Shown: positions 1-5,375 of the stretch, piece by piece | Numbering within the stretch: position 1 is the first letter of the stretch | Layout of the letters: the number at the start of each line of letters is the position of its first letter | Notes under the pieces: model-generated | What the model saw: only the letters and a program-made list of their open reading frames with translations | The model's database searches: none | What the model was told of the DNA's origin: nothing | From: Treponemataceae bacterium | GTDB lineage: Bacteria > Spirochaetota > Spirochaetia > Treponematales > Treponemataceae | NCBI GenBank assembly: GCA_024697985.1 | Contig: JAILRX010000100.1 | Span: 1-5,551 of the forward strand | DNA: 5,551 bases | Direction: 5' to 3' | Translations under genes and position numbers: made by a program

Positions 1-2115
1 TTCTGGAGTGCCCTGATATTTTCCGCCCATCGGGAAGTTGATTGTAGCAGCACCGATCGAACCGTCAAATCGTTCTCCCAATCCGCGCTGAGAACAGCAG
101 GCAAGGTCGCTCAAATCAGCGATGAGTGCTTTTTTAAGGTCCTTTCCAGCCTTTTTAACGCTTTCAAGAGAATTGCAAAGCGGACTTTCACCACTCGGAT
201 TTGAAATATAAGCTTTTGTGCTTCGGCTTGCTCCGGCTGTATCGAGGAAGTCCCTGTCGATATCAACGATTGTCTTTCCCCGCCATTTCATTACAAGTCG
301 GTTCGTGTCTGTTACTTTTGCAATGACTGTAGCCTGAAGGTTTTCTTTGTTGCTTGCTTCGATAAGTGCATCAACATCCTTTTCGCGAACAACCAAGGCC
401 ATTCGTTCCTGGCTTTCACTGATTGCAAGTTCTGTTCCGTTAAGACCTTCATATTTCTTTGGAACTGCATCCAAATTGATTTCCAAACCAGGTGCGAGTT
501 CTCCTACAGCAACTGATACACCGCCGGCTCCAAAGTCGTTACATCGGCGAATCATTTTGCTTACTTCAGCATTTCGGAAAAGTCTCTGGATTTTTCGCTC
601 TTCTACGGCGTTACCCTTCTGAACTTCGGCGCTGGCTGTCTCAACTGATTTTGTATTATGAACTTTTGAAGAACCAGTTGCTCCACCAATTCCGTCACGG
701 CCTGTACCGCCACCAACGAGCACGATAATGTCGCCGGCTTCCGGAGTTTCTCGCATAACAACATCAGCTGGACCTGCTGCAATTACAGCACCAAGCTCCA
801 TTCGTTTTGCCTCAAAACCTGGATCGTAAACTTCGGCAACCTGGCCTGTCGTAAGACCAATCTGATTTCCGTAAGAACTGAATCCCTGGGCAGCTTCACG
901 AGTAAGCTTCATCTGTGGAAGTTTTCCTTCTCGTGTTGCACTGAGCGGAACTGTCGGATCTGCACAACCTGTTACGCGCAAAGCCTGATAAACCCAGCTT
1001 CGGCCCGAAAGCGGATCTCGGATTGCACCACCAATACAAGTTGCGGCACCACCAAAAGGTTCGATTTCTGTCGGATGGTTGTGAGTTTCATTCTTGAACA
1101 TCAAGAGCCATCGTTCTGTTTCATCTTTTTTAGTTTCAATATTTGTTTTATGTACGTCGATGTAGATTGAGCAGGCATTAATTTCTTCAGAAATTTCGAT
1201 GTCATTCAATTTGCCATGCTTTTTAAGATATTTTGCTCCGATACAAGCCATATCCATAAGTGTCAAAGGCTTTGCATTTTTTGCACCCTTTTCAGCGCGC
1301 TCAGCATAAACATCTGTTCGCATCAATTTATAGTCTGCAAGTGATTTTTCAAAAAGCGCCTTGTACTTTCCGTCTTCAATCTGGATGTCATCCAAAACTG
1401 TGTTGAAAGTCGTGTGTCGGCAGTGGTCTGACCAATATGTGTCCAAAACTCTGATTTCAGTTTCGCTCGGATCTCTGCCTTCTTTCTTAAAGTAATCCTG
1501 CAAAAATTTGATGTCAGCAAAATCCATTGCCAATCCCATTTTTGCGTGATATTCAGCCAGAGCTTTGTCATCATAATTGATGAATCCTTCCTGAACAGGA
1601 ATGTCACCCGGAACATTTACTTCCATTGCGAGCGTTTCTGGAACGGCAAGGTCAGCCAGTCGTGAATCAACTGGGTTTATAAGATATTTTTCAATTTGTT
1701 TGATTTGTTCTACTGAGATTTCGCCCTGCAAAATAACCATTTTTGCAGTTCTAACTCGAGGGGCTTCTGTGCCAACCTTTACTTTTCCGGCAAGACCGGC
1801 ACGTAAAAGTGAAAGACACTGTTGAGCAGAATCTGACCGCTGATCGTACTGACCCGGCAGATACTCCCAAGCAATGATGATGTCGTTTTCTTCTAGCGGA
1901 ATGTTTTCAAAAAAGCAGAAATCGCTTTGTGCTTCAGAAAAAATTCGTTGACTGGCTTCCCTGACAACTTCTTCTGTACAATTTTCAATATCGTACCTGT
2001 TAAGATATCGAACTCCAGTGATTCCTGAAATTCCCAAAAATTCGACAAGCTCTTGCTTAATGCGAGCGGCTTCATTTTCGAAACCGCCCTTTCGTTCTAC
2101 ATAAATTCGATACAT
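1..2115 (-). CDS. purL: Phosphoribosylformylglycinamidine (FGAM) synthase, large form; C-terminal part outside window
   Basis: This enzyme converts FGAR, ATP and glutamine to FGAM in the cytoplasm, the fourth step of de novo purine synthesis. The 705 visible codons contain no stop and run off the left edge. Family landmarks are SDHCRHTTF (229-237, with the conserved histidines), KNETHNHPTEIEPFGG (341-356), GGGTGRDGIGGATGSS (468-483), CNDFGAGGVSVAVGEL (525-540) and YEGLNGTELAISESQERM (555-572). Stand-alone small PurL proteins begin shortly before the DHCRH motif. Here about 228 residues precede it (a PurS-like N-terminal domain plus linker), so this is the large single-chain form, usually about 1250 residues with a C-terminal glutaminase domain, which would lie outside the window. 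The start at 2115 is secure: an in-frame TAG lies two codons upstream (2121-2119). There is no Shine-Dalgarno sequence. The gene follows the nucleotidase gene by 42 bp on the same strand. The family call is very firm; the glutaminase part is inferred. Confidence 0.97.
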   Translation of the reverse strand, partial: MYRIYVERKGGFENEAARIKQELVEFLGISGITGVRYLNRYDIENCTEEVVREASQRIFSEAQSDFCFFENIPLEENDIIIAWEYLPGQYDQRSDSAQQCLSLLRAGLAGKVKVGTEAPRVRTAKMVILQGEISVEQIKQIEKYLINPVDSRLADLAVPETLAMEVNVPGDIPVQEGFINYDDKALAEYHAKMGLAMDFADIKFLQDYFKKEGRDPSETEIRVLDTYWSDHCRHTTFNTVLDDIQIEDGKYKALFEKSLADYKLMRTDVYAERAEKGAKNAKPLTLMDMACIGAKYLKKHGKLNDIEISEEINACSIYIDVHKTNIETKKDETERWLLMFKNETHNHPTEIEPFGGAATCIGGAIRDPLSGRSWVYQALRVTGCADPTVPLSATREGKLPQMKLTREAAQGFSSYGNQIGLTTGQVAEVYDPGFEAKRMELGAVIAAGPADVVMRETPEAGDIIVLVGGGTGRDGIGGATGSSKVHNTKSVETASAEVQKGNAVEERKIQRLFRNAEVSKMIRRCNDFGAGGVSVAVGELAPGLEINLDAVPKKYEGLNGTELAISESQERMALVVREKDVDALIEASNKENLQATVIAKVTDTNRLVMKWRGKTIVDIDRDFLDTAGASRSTKAYISNPSGESPLCNSLESVKKAGKDLKKALIADLSDLACCSQRGLGERFDGSIGAATINFPMGGKYQGTPE

Positions 2116-2133
2116 ACGCTAAGTTTAGCGTAT
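2114..2133 (-). promoter_or_regulatory. 20-bp palindrome over the purL start: candidate purine operator or RNA hairpin
   Basis: Two perfect 9-bp arms (ATACGCTAA and TTAGCGTAT) flank a 2-bp centre, so 18 of 20 positions are symmetric. The last two bases are the A and T of the purL ATG. Read on the minus strand, the inner 16 bp (ACGCTAAACTTAGCGT) match 12 of 16 positions of the E. coli PurR box ACGCAAACGTTTGCGT, although the centre is AC rather than the CG typical of LacI-family operators. The site also overlaps the candidate -10 element. The symmetry is seen directly; binding by a purine repressor is inferred. In RNA, a 9-bp stem with only a 2-nt centre is strained, which favours a DNA-binding role. 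Confidence 0.6.
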
Positions 2134-2150
2134 ATCGCTTTATTTTTCAA
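2122..2150 (-). promoter_or_regulatory. Candidate purL promoter in the 42-bp gap
   Basis: On the minus strand TTGAAA (2150-2145, 5 of 6 to the sigma70 -35 consensus) is followed by a 17-bp spacer and TAAACT (2127-2122, 4 of 6 to the -10). The predicted +1 falls on about 2115, the A of the purL ATG, so a transcript from here would be leaderless. That agrees with the absence of a ribosome binding site. The match is moderate and was found by eye in AT-rich DNA. Readthrough from the nucleotidase gene is an alternative source of purL mRNA, since no terminator separates the two. Confidence 0.4.
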
Positions 2151-2157
2151 TGTTCAC

Positions 2158-4026
2158 CTATTTTCGTTTCTTCTTTTTAAGGCAAACACACAGAACAACA
2201 ATAAGCACGATTACGCCAACAAGTCCAAAAATTACGCCGTAAACAATTCCGGCAAATTTACTTGGATGCGCCATAATCTTAAACAGATTTCTGCTAGGCA
2301 CTGAAACAAGAGCAGCCTGATCAACTTCAGCATAATCTCCCAAAGTACCTTCCATCTGAATACCTTTAGCAATTGCAGCCCATCCCTTGAATTCAGACAC
2401 TTCTGGGAAAATCTCAACCCTGATGATATTGTCTTCAAGATTTTCAATTACAGAACCGTCTGCATTTTTTGGAATCAAGCTTAAAAGTCCGTATGTCAGA
2501 TCATTTACGCTTCCGAGCATGTTTCCGGTATAGATGTCAGAAACAACCCTGTAAAGCTTGTTTTCTTCAATCGGCGTCTTTGTTCCATCAGAATTGATAA
2601 GATACATTTTGGTTACCTTATCCAAAAGCATTCTATGCGGATTGTATTCGTAGGTTACGCCGGCAAAATAGAGTTCCAAAAGCGACATTCCGGCAGCCTT
2701 TCCCATTGAACAGTCGATTTCGCAGGCATTTTTAATTTCCTTACCAGTAAGATAAACACTTACAAGCGGATAACCTGTAATTCGATCAGGACCGATACCA
2801 AGGCTGAATGCAGTAAACACATCCTGAGCAGTGATAGGACCTTTTTTAAGTTCTTCTCTAACGACACCTGTAGGAACTACGGCCAAATCAACTGGAGTTC
2901 CATAGCCAGTGTTAACCGGATTCTCTCCCGGGATTTCGTATTTTTCAACAGCCTTTTTGTACATTGCTGTAATTACGTGACCCATTTCTGAGTGCGTATA
3001 GCTGTCTTCTGCATTTCCAAGAACCTGCTTGCTTGTGAAACCAAATTTAGAAAGATACTGCTTATCAACTTCCTTGTTGAAAGAATCAAGTTTTGCCCTA
3101 ACTTCTGCGTTTACAGGAACTGTTTCGTCGATTGGCAAAAGCTCATATCTTGTGATTTCCCATCGGCCATTATCAAGCTGAGTCATGCTTAACGATCCAA
3201 GATAAGCACAATAAGCCTCGCAAGAAACAACATAAGTATTTCCGTGCTGGATAGGTTTTTCAAGTTTAGAATGTGTATGACCGCTGACAATCAGGTCGAT
3301 TCCGCCAACTTTCTGAGCAAGTATTTCGTCCTCACTCTTTTTAGGATTTTTATCCGTACCACTATGGCTCAAACAGATGATCAGGTCTGGATTTTCCTTA
3401 GCCTTGATTTCATCAACAGTTTTTTGAGCCGCTTCATACTGATTAAAGAATGTAAGTTCACAAGTTGGAGCACAGAACAACGAATTTTCGCCGAACAAAC
3501 CGAAAAGTGCGATTTTTACATCACCCTTCTGAACGATTACATAATCTGTTCCGCCAAAGTCATCGTATGCTCTTTTTACAGTCTGAGTATATTCATCAGT
3601 TTTTGACCAATCGGTGTTACAAAGTACAAAAGCTGGAAGCTTATCGCCGCTTTTTCTGGCCGCATCAAACATATTAGCCAAACCAACGGCACCACAGTCG
3701 AACTCGTGGTTACCCATTGTTGTAGCTTCGACGCCCAAAAGACCTAAAGTCCTCATTTCGGCAGCTTGAGTCTCAAATACTGTCTGATACAAGGTTCCCT
3801 GCGAAAAGTCACCGGCATCTACAACGAGCGTATCCGGATTTTTTGCTTTCTGCTGATCAATCAGCGTCTTTGCGCGGGCAGTATTGTCCAAAAATGAATG
3901 AACGTCATGTAAAAACATCACGTCTACCGTCTTCTTTTCCTGTGCAAAAGCAAAGACTGTTGAAATCAATGCAGCTAACACGCACATGGCAATTCGTCGA
4001 AATTTACAAATATTCATAGTTTCCAT
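2158..4026 (-). CDS. Secreted, membrane-anchored 5'-nucleotidase/UshA-family metallophosphoesterase
   Basis: This is a 622-residue protein of the UshA/CpdB/5'-nucleotidase family, expected to hydrolyse nucleotides or related phosphoesters outside the cytoplasm with two metal ions. Residues 1-28 form a signal peptide (basic KFRR, hydrophobic core, likely cleavage at AFA/Q, 28/29). The calcineurin-like domain shows DVHS (41-44), AGD (71-73), GNHEFD (105-110), LSHSG (219-223) and GHTH (249-252), which supply the usual Asp, Asn and His metal ligands. A 5'-nucleotidase C-terminal domain follows, including VVPTGVVREELKKGPITAQD. Residues 591-615 form a transmembrane helix and the protein ends in KKKKRK, so the enzyme is probably tethered to the membrane with its catalytic domains outside; no LPXTG motif is present. 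The ATG at 4017 (MNICKFRR) is an equally good start. Neither start has a clear Shine-Dalgarno sequence. Exact substrate is unknown; UDP-sugars and 2',3'-cyclic nucleotides are possible. Confidence 0.9.
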   Translation of the reverse strand: METMNICKFRRIAMCVLAALISTVFAFAQEKKTVDVMFLHDVHSFLDNTARAKTLIDQQKAKNPDTLVVDAGDFSQGTLYQTVFETQAAEMRTLGLLGVEATTMGNHEFDCGAVGLANMFDAARKSGDKLPAFVLCNTDWSKTDEYTQTVKRAYDDFGGTDYVIVQKGDVKIALFGLFGENSLFCAPTCELTFFNQYEAAQKTVDEIKAKENPDLIICLSHSGTDKNPKKSEDEILAQKVGGIDLIVSGHTHSKLEKPIQHGNTYVVSCEAYCAYLGSLSMTQLDNGRWEITRYELLPIDETVPVNAEVRAKLDSFNKEVDKQYLSKFGFTSKQVLGNAEDSYTHSEMGHVITAMYKKAVEKYEIPGENPVNTGYGTPVDLAVVPTGVVREELKKGPITAQDVFTAFSLGIGPDRITGYPLVSVYLTGKEIKNACEIDCSMGKAAGMSLLELYFAGVTYEYNPHRMLLDKVTKMYLINSDGTKTPIEENKLYRVVSDIYTGNMLGSVNDLTYGLLSLIPKNADGSVIENLEDNIIRVEIFPEVSEFKGWAAIAKGIQMEGTLGDYAEVDQAALVSVPSRNLFKIMAHPSKFAGIVYGVIFGLVGVIVLIVVLCVCLKKKKRK

Positions 4027-4034
4027 AACAATTA

Positions 4035-4063
4035 ATGATGAACCATAAAATCGAATTTTGCAA
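4035..4063 (-). promoter_or_regulatory. Weak candidate promoter for the nucleotidase gene
   Basis: On the minus strand TTGCAA (4063-4058, 4 of 6) is followed by a 17-bp spacer and CATCAT (4040-4035, 4 of 6). The implied +1 is near 4028, two bases before the ATG at 4026, or eleven before the alternative ATG at 4017. The -35 lies inside the 8-bp palindrome TTTGCAAA (4057-4064). The match is weak, and other AT-rich hexamers nearby could serve instead. Confidence 0.25.
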
Positions 4064-4079
4064 ACTTTTTAAATAATCC

Positions 4080-4108
4080 TTGCTCCCAACTTTTTTTTGC
4101 CATAAAAT
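4080..4108 (+). promoter_or_regulatory. Weak candidate promoter for the 7TM-GGDEF gene
   Basis: TTGCTC (4080-4085, 3 of 6) is followed by a 17-bp spacer that includes a run of eight T, then TAAAAT (4103-4108, 5 of 6). The implied +1 is near 4115, one base before the ATG at 4116. The -10 is good and the -35 is poor. The position fits a gene without a ribosome binding site. Confidence 0.3.
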
Positions 4109-4115
4109 AATTTTT

Positions 4116-5117
4116 ATGACAATTAACTTTACATTACCAGTAGGACAATATATTTTCACGGCTAATTTTGCTACTTTTTTCATCTCATTTATCATGATAT
4201 TTTTTGTTGCTGCAAACAAAATTATCCACAAAAAACAACTGAAATATTTTTCGCTGGCTTATTGCTGCCTTCTTTTATGCGGAGTTTTCGAAAGCCTTGT
4301 TTTTTATTACTCACAGATGAACGAACCATGCCTGGAAGAACGATTTTTTACAGCAGTCCTTTTCTCACTTTTGCCCTTGTCTTTAGTTTCAATTCTTGAA
4401 ATCATTTCTACAACAAAGCCTGTACGCCGCTCATACAGAATTTTTCTATATATATTGATATTTTTAAACACAACATTAAATTTTCTGAGTTGCGCTGATG
4501 GAATTATTTTTTATTACACCGCTGATAATCAACTTGCCGGAGGAAAACTCTGGTTTTTGCCTCTTGTCTTTGTCGTAATTTATTTGGCACTGATGATTTT
4601 TAACACCAGCTGGCATTTCAAAACAAACATCTGGGAATCGATTTCAGCACTTTTTGTAATTACAGTTACAATCACGTCGATTCCATTGCAATTATTCCTT
4701 AAACAAAACTTTCTTATAACAACCTCAATTACGATGGCACTGACATTTTATTTTCTTTCAATTCATATTCAGTTTTTCAGACATGATCCCCTTACGCAGC
4801 TACATAACCGTAAGACACTGTTCCTTGATTTGAAAAAACTGAACCGCTCCAATATTTCAATTTTAACATGCAAAATTGAAAACCTTGATATTTTTATTGA
4901 TACGAGCGGAATAGAAGCAAGCGATTTGGCCGTGCTTTCCACAGTCAAGAGGATGGAAGATAGTTTTGAAAAAATCGGTCGTATTTACAGAACTGGCACG
5001 GATGAAATGAAAATCCTGTTCAATAAAAAAAGCTCCGAAGAAATCAATGCTGCTATTGATCAGTTCCAGGAGAAGATGAGTACTACACCTTATTCTGTAT
5101 CATGTAAGCTTGATTAA
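4116..5117 (+). CDS. Seven-transmembrane protein with a short, catalytically degenerate GGDEF domain
   Basis: This 333-residue protein has seven predicted membrane helices (roughly 11-33, 44-66, 77-97, 106-124, 145-163, 176-195, 199-218), followed by a cytoplasmic domain that begins with HDPLTQLHNRKTLF (223-236), the typical entry of a GGDEF diguanylate cyclase domain. The signature has decayed to GTDEM (294-298). The metal-binding DxD is replaced by K253-I-E255, the NDxxGHxxGD stretch reads IDTSGIEASD (261-270), and no RxxD inhibitory site is seen. The domain ends at YSVSCKLD, where the family usually continues for some 40-50 residues with SxG and AD..MY.AK motifs. It is therefore unlikely to make c-di-GMP; a sensor, binding or remnant role is possible. 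ATG at 4116 is preferred over TTG at 4080, which would add 12 residues and has no better signal. No Shine-Dalgarno sequence is present. It is divergent from the nucleotidase gene, with an 89-bp gap. Confidence 0.8.
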   Translation: MTINFTLPVGQYIFTANFATFFISFIMIFFVAANKIIHKKQLKYFSLAYCCLLLCGVFESLVFYYSQMNEPCLEERFFTAVLFSLLPLSLVSILEIISTTKPVRRSYRIFLYILIFLNTTLNFLSCADGIIFYYTADNQLAGGKLWFLPLVFVVIYLALMIFNTSWHFKTNIWESISALFVITVTITSIPLQLFLKQNFLITTSITMALTFYFLSIHIQFFRHDPLTQLHNRKTLFLDLKKLNRSNISILTCKIENLDIFIDTSGIEASDLAVLSTVKRMEDSFEKIGRIYRTGTDEMKILFNKKSSEEINAAIDQFQEKMSTTPYSVSCKLD

Positions 5118-5219
5118 ATATGTTAACTAATTGCAATATGTTCAAAATGCTGCAAAATACAGTAAAAAACGCAATCTTTGCGAAATCTGCAAAATTTTGC
5201 AATATTTTCTAAAAAACTG
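5118..5219. promoter_or_regulatory. AT-rich spacer with clustered TGCAA palindromes, possible activator sites
   Basis: The stretch between the GGDEF-like gene and the strong promoter holds several related symmetric motifs: ATTGCAAT (5130-5137), CTGCAAAA (5150-5157), CGCAA-TCT-TTGCG (5170-5182) and the perfect 14-bp palindrome TGCAAAATTTTGCA (5188-5201). The 14-bp palindrome is centred about 60 bp upstream of the predicted start at 5255, a spacing common for class I activators. The A/T tracts at about 5201-5216 could act as an UP element. No terminator is seen directly after the GGDEF-like gene. The symmetry is visible; a regulatory role is inferred. Confidence 0.4.
5188..5201. repeat. Perfect 14-bp palindrome TGCAAAATTTTGCA
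   Basis: The sequence is fully self-complementary, with 7-bp arms and no spacer. It is the strongest member of the TGCAA cluster in front of the promoter at 5220-5248. With no loop it is more plausible as a dimeric protein binding site than as an RNA hairpin. Confidence 0.6.
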
Positions 5220-5248
5220 TTGACATTTCTTTTTAATATCTGTATATT
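5220..5248 (+). promoter_or_regulatory. Strong sigma70-type promoter in front of a terminator hairpin
   Basis: TTGACA (5220-5225, perfect -35) is followed by a 17-bp spacer and TATATT (5243-5248, 5 of 6 to the -10), with A/T-rich sequence upstream. The predicted +1 is near 5255. It is clearly the best promoter match in the window and points rightward, directly into the hairpin at 5267-5306 with no gene between. Confidence 0.75.
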
Positions 5249-5254
5249 CTAATC

Positions 5255-5311
5255 ATACAGCAATACAAAAGAGTCGGTCTTTTCTCCTCCTTTAGCCGGC
5301 TCTTTTTTTTT
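5255..5311 (+). ncRNA. Candidate ~57-nt small RNA with an anti-Shine-Dalgarno loop
   Basis: A transcript from the predicted +1 would have a 12-nt single-stranded 5' end, then a hairpin and a 9-T tail ending at 5311. The 18-nt loop (5278-5295) is pyrimidine-rich and carries CTCCTCCTTT. Its core CCTCCTTT (5286-5293) is the same as the usual anti-Shine-Dalgarno sequence at the 3' end of bacterial 16S rRNA and is complementary to AAAGGAGG. C/U-rich terminator loops that bind G-rich mRNA sites are known, for example in Helicobacter pylori RepG. A role in blocking ribosome binding sites is inferred. It could instead be a short leader attenuator for sequence further right, or just a terminator. No RNA family was recognised. 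Confidence 0.45.
5267..5311 (+). terminator. Intrinsic terminator
   Basis: The left arm 5267-5277 pairs with 5296-5306. It has a core of AGAGTCGG against CCGGCTCT with one G-U wobble, extended by A-U pairs into the T-run, and an 18-nt loop. Nine T follow (5303-5311). It could end transcripts from the promoter at 5220-5248 and also the GGDEF-like gene, whose stop is 150 bp upstream. The downstream arm overlaps the T-run, as is common. Confidence 0.8.
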
Positions 5312-5375
5312 GTCCTTTTCGAATTTTCAATTTACGGCTGCCCCGCCTGACCTTTTTCTTTACATACTATTTTTC

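Noticed and set aside
347..728. Plus-strand open frames of 91 and 78 codons
   Set aside because: They are antisense to purL, whose minus-strand frame is continuous and carries conserved motifs throughout this interval.
1893..2075. Minus-strand 60-codon frame beginning MKPLALSK
   Set aside because: It is an out-of-frame shadow of the purL N-terminus. The true frame starts at 2115.
2116..2157. Palindrome in the gap as a terminator for the nucleotidase gene
   Set aside because: The stem is AT-rich with only a 2-base centre and no T-run follows it, so it does not look like an intrinsic terminator.
3244..3677. Plus-strand frames of 120 and 70 codons
   Set aside because: They are antisense to the metallophosphoesterase domain, with no family features of their own.
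4080..4115. TTG at 4080 as start of the GGDEF-like gene
   Set aside because: It would add 12 residues without any ribosome binding site. The ATG at 4116 follows a good -10 element and gives a normal N-terminus before the first helix.
4222..4230. Perfect DnaA box TTATCCACA
   Set aside because: It is a single copy inside the GGDEF-like gene, with no second box and no origin-type neighbourhood. A 9-mer match in several kb of AT-rich DNA is plausible by chance.
4004..4231. Minus-strand 75-codon frame spanning the divergent intergenic region
   Set aside because: It overlaps the starts of both flanking genes, has no recognisable domain or start signal, and is explained by AT-rich sequence.
5138..5212. 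24-codon frame (MFKMLQNTVKNAIFAKSAKF...) encoding a cationic, amphipathic-looking peptide
   Set aside because: It has no ribosome binding site and no promoter in front, and its composition follows from the repeated TGCAAAA motifs. It overlaps the palindrome cluster, which explains the sequence better.
5286..5293. On the minus strand this reads AAAGGAGG, a perfect Shine-Dalgarno sequence
   Set aside because: No ATG, GTG or TTG follows at a usable distance on the minus strand, and the surrounding promoter and T-run point the other way.
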